DNA from: a candidate division KSB1 bacterium
GTDB taxonomy: Bacteria > Zhuqueibacterota > Zhuqueibacteria > Zhuqueibacterales > Zhuqueibacteraceae
Reading direction: 5' to 3'
DNA length: 64,000 bases
NCBI GenBank assembly: GCA_034506175.1
Contig: JAPDQB010000012.1
Span: 62,001-126,000, forward strand
Part shown: one piece after another, positions 57,767 through 64,000 of the stretch
Position numbering within the stretch: position 1 is the first letter of the stretch
Layout of the letters: the number at the start of each line of letters is the position of its first letter
Translations under genes and position numbers: made by a program
Notes under the pieces: generated by a model
Database searches by the model: none
What the model saw: only the letters and a program-made list of their open reading frames with translations
What the model was told of the DNA's origin: nothing

Positions 57767-59056
57767 ATGAACAAAATGTTGACAGTGACGCGGCGGGAAT
57801 ATCTCTCGCGCGTCAAAACCAAGGGTTTTATTTTCGGCACCATTCTCACGCCGCTTTTTCTGCTCGCGATGATGGTTTTGCCGCAAGCCTTGCTTTTTCT
57901 CAAATCCGACAAATCCAAACAAATCGCCGTCATCGATCAGACCGGCGTGATCATGGATTCTTTGATCGTCGCCTTGGATGAAAAGAACGAGGCCGGCCAG
58001 CGCCTCTACAATTTTATCAAACGCGAAGCGCCGCCGGAAGAAATTGAGGCGCTGAAAACCGCCCTGTCCGCGCAAATCGACAAGGGCGAGCTGGATGGCT
58101 ACATTTTTATTCCCGCTTCCATTTATGAAGACGGCAGAGCCGATTATTACGCCAAGAGCGTCACCAACTTTCGTGAGAACGGGCGCATTGCCGGAGCCAT
58201 CGGCCGCGCCGTGAAAGAAAATCGCATCCGCCAAAGCGGATTGAATTCGGATGAAGTGCGACAGTTGACGCAGCGCGTGAATTTGCGCACGATTCGCCTC
58301 GTCGAAGGCGGCAAGGAGGAGGAAGATTTCGGGCGAACACGAATGTTGGTGTGGATTCTGGTGGCGTTTATTTATTTCGCCGTGCTTTATTACGGCCAGA
58401 TCGTGATGCGCAGCGTGATTGAAGAGAAAAGCTCGCGCGTCATCGAATCGGTGATCTCCTCGATCAAGCCGTTTCAGTTGATGGCCGGCAAAATTTTTGG
58501 CGTCGGCGCCGTCGGCCTGACGCAATACTCGATCTGGGCGCTCGCTTTGGGTTTGCTGTCATTCAACAGCGGCAAAGTGGCCGGCCTGTTTTCGAGCCGA
58601 TTCTCGAATGCGGCTCAATTCACCATGCCCTCGGTGGCGCCGGAAACGCTGATATTCTTTCTCGTTTTTTTTGTGACGGGCTATTTTCTTTTTGGCGCTT
58701 TGTACGCCGGCCTCGGCGCCATGGTCAATTCCGACGAAGAGGCGCAGCAACTGGTCTTTCCTTTGGTGATGCTGGTCATCATTCCCTTTTTGTGCACCTT
58801 TTTTATCATCGGCAACCCCAACAGCCGGCTGTCGATCATTCTCTCGCTCATTCCGTTATTTGCGCCGATCACCATGTTTGCGCGCATTGCGGTGCAAATG
58901 CCGCCGGTGTGGCAGGTTGCGGTTTGCCTGCTGCTGCTGGTCGCAACGATTCTCGGCGTGATCTGGGTCGTTGGCCGCATCTACCGCGTCGGCGTTTTGA
59001 TGTACGGCAAGCGGCCGTCGTTGCCGGAATTGATCAAGTGGATTAAATACGCCTGA
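57767..59056 (+). CDS. ABC-2 type permease (NatB-like), first of tandem pair
   Basis: A protein of 429 residues from ATG 57767. A first membrane helix (GFIFGTILTPLFLLAMMVLP) is followed by an outer domain of about 170 residues (KSDKSKQIAVIDQTG to GGKEEEDFG). The C-terminal part has five or six helices with the CPBP-like ABC-2 pattern, e.g. MRSVIEEKSSRVIESVISSI and KPFQLMAGKIFGVGAVGLTQ. It closes with RIYRVGVLMYGKRPSLPELI. This is very similar over its length to the next gene. Together with the ATPase they form a heteromeric exporter. ATG 57767 has AAGAGG upstream; the frame is open 24 bases further. Confidence 0.9.
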   Translation: MNKMLTVTRREYLSRVKTKGFIFGTILTPLFLLAMMVLPQALLFLKSDKSKQIAVIDQTGVIMDSLIVALDEKNEAGQRLYNFIKREAPPEEIEALKTALSAQIDKGELDGYIFIPASIYEDGRADYYAKSVTNFRENGRIAGAIGRAVKENRIRQSGLNSDEVRQLTQRVNLRTIRLVEGGKEEEDFGRTRMLVWILVAFIYFAVLYYGQIVMRSVIEEKSSRVIESVISSIKPFQLMAGKIFGVGAVGLTQYSIWALALGLLSFNSGKVAGLFSSRFSNAAQFTMPSVAPETLIFFLVFFVTGYFLFGALYAGLGAMVNSDEEAQQLVFPLVMLVIIPFLCTFFIIGNPNSRLSIILSLIPLFAPITMFARIAVQMPPVWQVAVCLLLLVATILGVIWVVGRIYRVGVLMYGKRPSLPELIKWIKYA

Positions 59057-59136
59057 TTAACGAAGATCGAGGATGGAAGATCGATGATCGCGATTCTCCA
59101 TCTTCGTAATCTTCAAGGCAAAGAAGAGGAGCCATT

Positions 59137-60426
59137 ATGAGCAAGATGTGGACGGTGCTGAGGCGAGAATACCTCGCACGCGTTAAGACGAAAGGCTTTA
59201 TCATCGGCACCATCGTGTTGCCGCTGGTGATGCTGGCGATGTTCGTGGTGCCGGTCTTGTTGGTCTTTCTGAAATCGGATGAGTCCAAGCAAATCGTGGT
59301 GATCGATCAAACCGGCGTGGTTTTCGATTCACTTTACGCCGCGTTGGATGAGACCAACGAGGCCGGCCAGCGGCTTTACAATTTCGTTCAGCAGCAGGTT
59401 CCGGACGAGGAGCTGGAGACGGCCAAAAAATCTTTGTCGGCGCGCGTCAATAAAGGCGAGATCGACGGCTATATCATCATTCCGCGCTCGGTTTTTGAAA
59501 ATGGTTCGGCGGAATATTATGCGAAAAACGTCAGCAATGAAATCGAAAACGACGATCTCGAGGATGCGATTTCGGATATTGTGACGCAGGCGCGCATTCA
59601 ACGCCGCGGGTTGGACGCCGCAAAAATTCAACAGATGATCCGCCCGATTCGCTTGAACACCATTCGCGTAAAAGAAGGCGGCAAAGAAGAAAAAGATCCG
59701 GGGTTCACTTTTGCCATCGCCTATTTTCTCGGCTTCTTTATTTACATGGCCATGTTCATTTACGGCGCCATCGTCATGCGCAGCGTCATCGAAGAGAAAA
59801 CTTCGCGCGTCATCGAGTCGGTGATTTCCTCGGTCAAGCCGTTTCAATTGATGACCGGAAAAATTTTTGGCGTCGGCGCCGTGGGGTTGACGCAATTTTT
59901 AATTTGGGCCGCGGTCATGGGCTTGCTTTCACTTTATAGCTTGCAAATGGCGGCGCTCTTCGTGGATAACCCCGCCAGCTTGCAAGACGTCGCTCTTCCC
60001 ACCGTTTCGCTCAGCGCGTTGGGATTTTTCGTGCTCTTTTTCGTGCTCGGTTATTTTCTTTTTTCGACGCTCTACGCCGGCGTCGGCGCCATGGTCAACT
60101 CCGAGCAGGAGGCGCAGCAGATGATGCTGCCGATCAGCCTGCTGATCGTCCCGCCGATTCTGCTGATAACCTATGTCATCAGCAATCCGAGCAGCCAAAC
60201 CTCGGTCATTTTATCATTGGTGCCGTTTTTCGCGCCGATTCTCATGCTGGCGCGCCTCACCGTCGAAGCGCCGCCCTTTTGGCAAATCGCCGTCAGCATC
60301 GGCTTGATGATCGTGACCATTTTGGGCATGACTTGGATCGTCGGCCGCATCTATCGCGTCGGCGTGCTGATGTACGGCAAGCGGCCGTCGCTGCGGGAAA
60401 TCATCAGGTGGATTCGATACGCGTAG
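59137..60426 (+). CDS. ABC-2 type permease (NatB-like), second of tandem pair
   Basis: A protein of 429 residues, a paralogue of the preceding one with the same length and order. Same helix-outer domain-helices layout; KTKGFIIGTIVLPLVMLAMF, KSDESKQIVVIDQTGVVFDS, MRSVIEEKTSRVIESVISSV, KPFQLMTGKIFGVGAVGLTQ, RIYRVGVLMYGKRPSLREII. The two share roughly two thirds of residues, so this is a duplication that was kept, likely for a heterodimeric membrane part. AAAGAAGAGG precedes the ATG. The 80-base gap between the two genes contains a GATGGA/TCCATC inverted repeat. Confidence 0.9.
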   Translation: MSKMWTVLRREYLARVKTKGFIIGTIVLPLVMLAMFVVPVLLVFLKSDESKQIVVIDQTGVVFDSLYAALDETNEAGQRLYNFVQQQVPDEELETAKKSLSARVNKGEIDGYIIIPRSVFENGSAEYYAKNVSNEIENDDLEDAISDIVTQARIQRRGLDAAKIQQMIRPIRLNTIRVKEGGKEEKDPGFTFAIAYFLGFFIYMAMFIYGAIVMRSVIEEKTSRVIESVISSVKPFQLMTGKIFGVGAVGLTQFLIWAAVMGLLSLYSLQMAALFVDNPASLQDVALPTVSLSALGFFVLFFVLGYFLFSTLYAGVGAMVNSEQEAQQMMLPISLLIVPPILLITYVISNPSSQTSVILSLVPFFAPILMLARLTVEAPPFWQIAVSIGLMIVTILGMTWIVGRIYRVGVLMYGKRPSLREIIRWIRYA

Positions 60427-60515
60427 CGCCGGCCTTGAGCAGTGTTCTTAAGCCTGATCATCTTGAACAACATTATTCAATGGGTGAAAGCTAATGGGCC
60501 GATGAGGGTCATTTA

Positions 60516-60653
60516 GTGGGTTGCAGCGAGACTCTTTCGCGCAGTAACCCTCCACCCTTAAACCATGAAGCCACGGATTTTTTGAAACAAGCGCGTGCCG
60601 CGGTCGACGCCAACAAATTTTTGTTGCAAGAAGCGCCGAAGGGAAAAGTATGA
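60516..60653 (+). CDS. Possible small coupled protein
   Basis: A possible 45-residue protein from GTG 60516. It ends DFLKQARAAVDANKFLLQEA then PKGKV. Its TGA overlaps the ATG of the next small gene (ATGA), a typical coupling. No known family and no strong start, so this is weak. It may be the decayed end of a larger gene. Confidence 0.25.
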   Translation: MGCSETLSRSNPPPLNHEATDFLKQARAAVDANKFLLQEAPKGKV

Positions 60654-60850
60654 TTGCCTTCTTGGGCGCGATTCTCATGATTGAACTTGATACCGGCGGG
60701 ACGGTTTGGGTGAAGTTCACCCTGTATGTGTTATTGTTCATCGCCTTCATGAAACGAATCGTCGTCATCGCTGGAGTCGTGCTGGCGATCCCGGCCCTGG
60801 TTTTGGTCAAACGGCGGGCTAAACCACGGCATTCCTCGCCAGCGCATTGA
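60650..60850 (+). CDS. Small membrane protein, unknown
   Basis: A protein of 66 residues with two hydrophobic helices, about 1-12 with the first loop and 20-55 (VWVKFTLYVLLFIAFMKRIV, VIAGVVLAIPALVLV). Ends with a basic and His-rich tail KRRAKPRHSSPAH. It has no known domain. It overlaps the end of the preceding possible small gene. Real gene status is plausible because of the ordered hydrophobic pattern, but not certain. Confidence 0.4.
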   Translation: MIAFLGAILMIELDTGGTVWVKFTLYVLLFIAFMKRIVVIAGVVLAIPALVLVKRRAKPRHSSPAH

Positions 60851-60876
60851 CAAAAAACTTGCGTTTTTGGCAATCT

Positions 60877-60906
60877 TTGCTTAACTTGATTTCAGCCTGA
60901 TAAAAT
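60877..60906 (+). promoter_or_regulatory. Putative promoter of the coiled-coil membrane protein gene
   Basis: TTGCTT at 60877-60882 and TAAAAT at 60901-60906, 18 bases apart. The gene starts 37 bases downstream at 60943. Confidence 0.45.
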
Positions 60907-60942
60907 ACTTGATGCACTTTCAAAACTCTACGGACGTAAGCC

Positions 60943-61383
60943 ATGACCGGAGAAATTCGAAGACGCAGACTCTTCGCATTCGGACTCATTTTCGCGGCGC
61001 TATTTTTCTTCTGGAACACGGCACTCGCGCAAGATAAAGCTTTTCAAACGGAAGTGCTGCAAAAGCTCAAGGAAATCGCTAATAGATTTAATGCGCTGGA
61101 AATTCGGCTGAATGACATGGACAAGCGCTACGAAGTCCGTTTTGCAACCCTCGAAACCAAGCTCGAGGCGGTGAACCAGCGCATTGACGACAAGTTCAAC
61201 CTGATCGTTGGATTGCTGGGACTCCTCGCCGCCTTGCTCGCTCTGCCCTACGCTCCGAAACTGCTGGAGAGATTCAAAGCTCCGCCGGACAGCAAAAAGG
61301 ACGTGCAGCGCCTGCAGGAACAAATTGAACAAATCAAAACCCAGTTAGCGCAGCTTTCCCCGCCGATGCGGCCCACGCCGTGA
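60943..61383 (+). CDS. Exported coiled-coil protein with membrane helix
   Basis: A protein of 146 residues. An N-terminal signal (RRLFAFGLIFAALFFFWNTA, LAQ). Then a long coiled coil (KLKEIANRFNALEIRLNDMD, RYEVRFATLETKLEAVNQRI). A membrane helix at about 85-107 (FNLIVGLLGLLAALLALPYA) and a second coiled-coil segment KDVQRLQEQIEQIKTQLAQL follow. It has no enzyme motif. Similar small coiled-coil membrane proteins occur widely and their role is unknown. Confidence 0.6.
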   Translation: MTGEIRRRRLFAFGLIFAALFFFWNTALAQDKAFQTEVLQKLKEIANRFNALEIRLNDMDKRYEVRFATLETKLEAVNQRIDDKFNLIVGLLGLLAALLALPYAPKLLERFKAPPDSKKDVQRLQEQIEQIKTQLAQLSPPMRPTP

Positions 61384-61619
61384 ATTTGCCCCTTTTAAAA
61401 TTTGTGTTCATCTCTCCTAAGATGGAGAATCGGCCCGACCGCCGTTGTCGGAAAAAGCTCGGTTCCCAGATGAAAAGTTTTTCATTTTGCTTTCACCCGG
61501 ATTTCATCTTTGAATTGTAAAATGATCTTTTGCGCAAAAAACCTTGCCAAATAAAGAATAAAATGTTCAAATTCAAAGCTTGGCGAATCCGGCAGAAGCA
61601 TCATGATTTGAGGAGCAAT

Positions 61620-61933
61620 ATGCCCGTCATCACCCAAACGATCTCGCTGCTCATCTTGTCCAACCTGTTCATGACTTTTGCCTGGTATGGACATCTCAAA
61701 AATTTGCAAAACAGCAAATGGCATATCGCCGCGATGGAGAGCTGGAGCATCGCGCTGTTCTCGAGTATTTGATTCAAGTGCCGGCCAATCGCATCGGCTT
61801 TACGGCCTTGACGTTGCCGCAGCTCAAAATCATGCAGGAGGTCGTCACGCTCGCGGTCTTCGTGCCGTTTTCCATCTTGTACATGAAGCAACCCATCCGG
61901 CTCAATTATCTCTGGGCGTTTTTGTGTCTACGG
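61620..61933 (+). pseudogene. DUF486/DMT-family membrane protein, frameshifted and cut short
   Basis: From ATG 61620 (with GGAGC upstream) the text ISLLILSNLFMTFAWYGHLK and NSKWHIAAMESWSIALF matches DUF486 proteins. Two bases too many at about 61760-61762 (TC doubled) break the frame, and it stops at 61770-61772. In the other frame the protein goes on: EYLIQVPANRIGFTALTLPQ then VVTLAVFVPFSILYMKQPIR and NYLWAFLCL. The last residues of the family (about ten) are missing and the sequence joins the hydrogenase-like fragment directly. So it is both frameshifted and truncated at the deletion scar. Confidence 0.7.
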
Positions 61934-61940
61934 AAAAACT

Positions 61941-62264
61941 ATGCCTTCGGTATTCAAAAAAAATTTCAAAACCGGCATCGTTACCGAGTTCCGCCTTGAG
62001 CGGGATCCGGACGATGCCGAAGTCGTGCAGCTCGTCAAACAAATTGACGCCCAAACGAAACGCTTGTTGGGCCGCGCGCTCGCCATTCGCGAAGTCGACG
62101 CCGGCTCGTGCAACGGCTGCGAGATCGGGATCACCGGCCTCACCAATCCGGTGTATGATCTCGAGCGCTTCGGCATTCACTTCGTGGCCTCGCCGCGCTG
62201 CCCGCCTTCGAACCAGCCTTCGGTATCGTCGAAGGCTGGCGCGGCGCGAGGGTGCATTGGGTGA
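61941..62264 (+). pseudogene. 5' fragment of NuoB/HyfI-type hydrogenase small subunit
   Basis: An ATG with GGAAAAACT in front starts an intact N-terminal part of 86 residues: GIVTEFRLERDPDDAEVVQL, RALAIREVDAGSCNGCEIGI then TGLTNPVYDLERFGIHFVAS. The two Cys in GSCNGCEI bind a Fe-S cluster in NuoB/HyfI/EchC proteins. In the family the next block is HADxLLVTGPVT; here similarity stops at about 62198, and the frame runs on to 62264 without meaning. The two other cluster Cys are lost. In the next frame the end of a HyfG/NuoD-type protein follows. Confidence 0.72.
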
Positions 62265-62422
62265 TGGCGGATAGCGCCGGCAAATTGCATCGCGTAAAAA
62301 TCAAAGATCCCTCGTTCGTCAATTGGCCGGCGCTTTCCTTTGCTTTGCTCAAAAACATCGTACCGGATTTTCCGCTGTGCAACAAGTCGTTCAATCAATC
62401 ATACTCGGGGAATGATTTATAA
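62192..62422 (+). pseudogene. 3' fragment of HyfG/NuoD-type hydrogenase large subunit
   Basis: In the third frame 70 residues read FGIVEGWRGARVHWVMADSA, GKLHRVKIKDPSFVNWPALS and KNIVPDFPLCNKSFNQSYSG then NDL at the stop 62420-62422. This is the normal C-terminus of HyfG-like large subunits (NuoD/49 kDa family). Its upstream part, well over 300 residues, is absent. The gene joins out of frame to the NuoB/HyfI-type fragment, so everything between was deleted. The MFS gene begins right after this stop. Confidence 0.72.
62213..62239. repeat. Perfect 10-bp hairpin at the hydrogenase deletion junction
   Basis: CCAGCCTTCG at 62213-62222 and its exact complement CGAAGGCTGG at 62230-62239 flank a 7-base loop. 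It is within the codons of the HyfG-type fragment and just after the point where the HyfI-type similarity ends. Confidence 0.6.
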
Positions 62423-63607
62423 ATGCAAAACCGTTCACCTCTCCTCACCGGCCTCTCCCGCAACGTCATCGTGCTCGGCCTTGTCAGCTTGTTTCAAGAC
62501 ACTTCGAGCGAGATGCTTTATCCGGTGGTGCCGATGTTTCTCGCCGGTGTGCTCGGCGCGCCGATGACGGTGATCGGCCTCATCGAAGGTTTCGCGGAGT
62601 TCACCGCCGCGATTCTCAAAGCCGTGTTCGGAAGCGCATCGGATCGCGTTCAGCGCCGCAGCGTTTTCATCAGCCTCGGCTACGGTTTGTCGGCGGCAAG
62701 CCGCCCGCTCTTGTTTTTCGCCAACACCTGGGGGCTCGTTCTCTTCTCGCGCTTGCTGGATCGCCTCGGCAAAGGCGTGCGCACCAGTCCTCGCGACGCG
62801 CTGCTCGCTGACTCCGCGCCGGCAGAACATCGCGGCAAAGTGTTCGGCCTTCATCGCGCCATGGATACAGTCGGCGCAGTGATCGGGCCGTTGCTGGCCA
62901 TCTGGGTGCTCGCGATCAGCAACAATGATTATCGTTGCGTTTTTCTCATCGCGATCATTCCCACTGCCCTCGCCTTCGGTTTGACTTTTTTGGTGAAAGA
63001 AATTGAAACCGCCAAACTGAAAAGTGACCGGGCTTTTTACTTGCCACTTGCAACCTTGCCGCTTGCTTATTGGAAATTCCTCGCCATCAACACGCTCTTT
63101 TTCATCGGCAACAGCAGCGATGTTTTTCTCATTCTGCGCGCGCAAGAGATCGGCCTCTCGGCGCCGTTGGCCATTCTCGCCTATGTGGTTTACAATCTTG
63201 CTTACGCGTTGCTGGCGACGCCGGCCGGCATGATTTCGGATCACCTTGGCCGCCGCCGCGTGATGCAAATCGGCTTTCTCGCGTTCGCGGGTGTTTATCT
63301 CGGTTTCGCATTCATAAAATCAACCTCGTTGATCTGGCCGCTTTTCGCGCTGTACGGCTTTTACGCCGCCATGACCGAAGGCGTCAGCAAAGCGATGGTT
63401 GCTGACCTTGTCGCGCCGGCGCATCGCGGCAGCGCCATCGGCGTTTTTTACATGAGCACCGGCGTCGCGGCGCTCGTTGCCAGCAGCCTGGCGGGATGGC
63501 TGTGGAAAGAATTTGGCGCTGCGGTGGCATTGGGTTTTTCGGCGGGAACGGCGGTACTTGCTGCGCTTGCGATGGGTCGTTGGAAAAATGCAAAATCTTG
63601 GCGTTGA
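62423..63607 (+). CDS. MFS transporter
   Basis: A protein of 394 residues with about 12 membrane helices. It starts NVIVLGLVSLFQDTSSEMLY, a pattern known from a group of MFS exporters with the DTSSEM motif. The loop motif between helices 2 and 3 reads SASDRVQRRS, a variant of the standard GxLaDrxGrkr. The second half has SDHLGRRRV, and ends VALGFSAGTAVLAALAMGRW. It probably exports a drug or metabolite by proton antiport. Its ATG touches the stop of the hydrogenase remnant, so its original promoter may have been that of the lost operon. Confidence 0.88.
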   Translation: MQNRSPLLTGLSRNVIVLGLVSLFQDTSSEMLYPVVPMFLAGVLGAPMTVIGLIEGFAEFTAAILKAVFGSASDRVQRRSVFISLGYGLSAASRPLLFFANTWGLVLFSRLLDRLGKGVRTSPRDALLADSAPAEHRGKVFGLHRAMDTVGAVIGPLLAIWVLAISNNDYRCVFLIAIIPTALAFGLTFLVKEIETAKLKSDRAFYLPLATLPLAYWKFLAINTLFFIGNSSDVFLILRAQEIGLSAPLAILAYVVYNLAYALLATPAGMISDHLGRRRVMQIGFLAFAGVYLGFAFIKSTSLIWPLFALYGFYAAMTEGVSKAMVADLVAPAHRGSAIGVFYMSTGVAALVASSLAGWLWKEFGAAVALGFSAGTAVLAALAMGRWKNAKSWR

Positions 63608-63669
63608 TTGCAATTCCTTAAAATTCGCCAATGCGATTGAACTGCGGGTAATTCTCAGCAGAATTTTTC

Positions 63670-63698
63670 TTGACTGTTGCGGATTTATTCTTTATAAT
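63670..63698 (+). promoter_or_regulatory. Strong sigma-70-type promoter of the bifunctional nuclease gene
   Basis: TTGACT at 63670-63675, a 17-base spacer and a perfect TATAAT at 63693-63698. The start codon is 78 bases downstream at 63776, with AGAGG in front. It is the best promoter match in the window. Confidence 0.7.
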
Positions 63699-63775
63699 CC
63701 TTATAGCTGTCTTTTTGAGGCGTCAGTGAAATTCAAGAAATTTTATTCCGTGCCAAGCTCAAGAGGTTGTGGGTT

Positions 63776-64000
63776 ATGTTAATCGCCGTGCGAGTTGATC
63801 GCGTCACTTTGGATACGACAGCCAATCGCTTCGTGGTTATTCTCAGAGATGATTCCCATCATCGCTGGCTTCCAATCGTGGTGGGGTCCTCCGAGGCGCA
63901 GGCCATTGCGCTGCAAATGGAAAACATCGTGCCGCCGCGGCCGTTGACGCACGATCTCGTCAAGAATCTGCTGGATTCGGTCGAAGTCCGCATTTCACGC
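63776..64000 (+). CDS. Bifunctional nuclease (BFN/DUF151) domain, N-terminal part
   Basis: The first 75 residues of a gene that continues beyond the window. The text RVDRVTLDTTANRFVVILRD, RWLPIVVGSSEAQAIALQME and PPRPLTHDLVKNLLDS matches the BFN/DUF151 family, including the conserved LPI-V-G-x-x-EA-AI block and RPLTHDL. The Arabidopsis member has DNase and RNase activity; the bacterial role is unclear. AGAGG lies about 9 bases before the ATG. The frame is open at the last base. The gap from 63608 holds its promoter and nothing else. Confidence 0.9.
   Translation, partial: MLIAVRVDRVTLDTTANRFVVILRDDSHHRWLPIVVGSSEAQAIALQMENIVPPRPLTHDLVKNLLDSVEVRISR

Noticed and set aside
61941-62264. A functional short NuoB-like protein
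   Set aside because: Only the first two cluster Cys remain, the second half is out of frame nonsense and the end of a different subunit follows directly.
1-64000. CRISPR arrays, tRNA or rRNA genes, and intact transposases
   Set aside because: I saw no regularly spaced direct repeats, no cloverleaf with tRNA features, no rRNA-like blocks and no transposase motifs while reading the window.

Overview
The window looks like a chromosome segment of a Gram-negative, outer-membrane bacterium. An LpxH-like lipid A enzyme, a class A penicillin-binding protein, two outer-membrane barrel proteins and several lipoproteins support this. The mix of kynurenine-pathway genes, B12-type radical SAM proteins, CX4CH cytochrome lipoproteins and a DUF5777-like barrel recalls the FCB superphylum (for example candidate KSB1 or Calditrichota-like lineages). 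That placement is inference. I recognise no rRNA, tRNA, CRISPR array or intact insertion sequence. Several putative promoters share a -35 of TTGACT or TTGCTT and a 17-bp spacer.

Layout. 1-5.1 kb (+): end of kynureninase, kynurenine 3-monooxygenase, an AbrB-like/HNH pair with a frameshifted HNH gene, an exported RidA-like protein and an amino-acid permease. 5.2-7.4 kb: a DUF433/DUF5615 toxin-antitoxin pair, an FG-GAP lipoprotein and a decayed DUF433 gene. 7.5-13.1 kb (-): ABC exporter, zinc-ribbon/methyltransferase/Nudix fusion, second permease, a secreted propeller protein. 13.2-32.4 kb (-): five B12-binding-type radical SAM genes interleaved with glycosyltransferases (GT39, GT2, GT9, GT87-type), a large TPR membrane protein and a methyltransferase; this resembles a locus for an unusual lipid, glycan or secondary metabolite. 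32.5-40.7 kb (-): CX4CH lipoproteins, a CX4CH/beta-barrel fusion, a diheme cytochrome and a cupredoxin, next to a GT4-nucleotidyltransferase fusion and a UbiA prenyltransferase. 41-50 kb: a CNNM/HlyC-type protein and a cupredoxin-barrel-histidine kinase-NtrC regulator group that is interrupted by a toxin-antitoxin-like island. 50-60 kb: isochorismatase-fold hydrolase, PBP1A, LpxH, alcohol dehydrogenase, DinB, and an ABC ATPase with two tandem duplicated permeases. 60.5-64 kb: small membrane proteins, a deletion scar holding the start of a NuoB/HyfI-type gene and the end of a HyfG/NuoD-type gene, an MFS transporter and the start of a bifunctional nuclease.

Two themes stand out. First, three paralogous proteins (27175-28050, 33140-34054, 42294-43166) join an N-terminal region with a DUF5678-like segment to a retropepsin-like aspartic protease domain. 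A two-gene pair at 53488-54113 seems to encode the same two modules separately. One paralogue has NTG in place of the catalytic DTG, and two share a promoter-like upstream block. I know of no described function for this architecture. Second, accessory genes are decaying in many places: frameshifted HNH, PIN, DUF486 and DUF433 genes, a PIN toxin lacking its first catalytic Asp, HEPN/nucleotidyltransferase remnants, a methyltransferase pseudogene and the hydrogenase scar. Single-base frameshifts could also be assembly errors, and raw reads would settle this.
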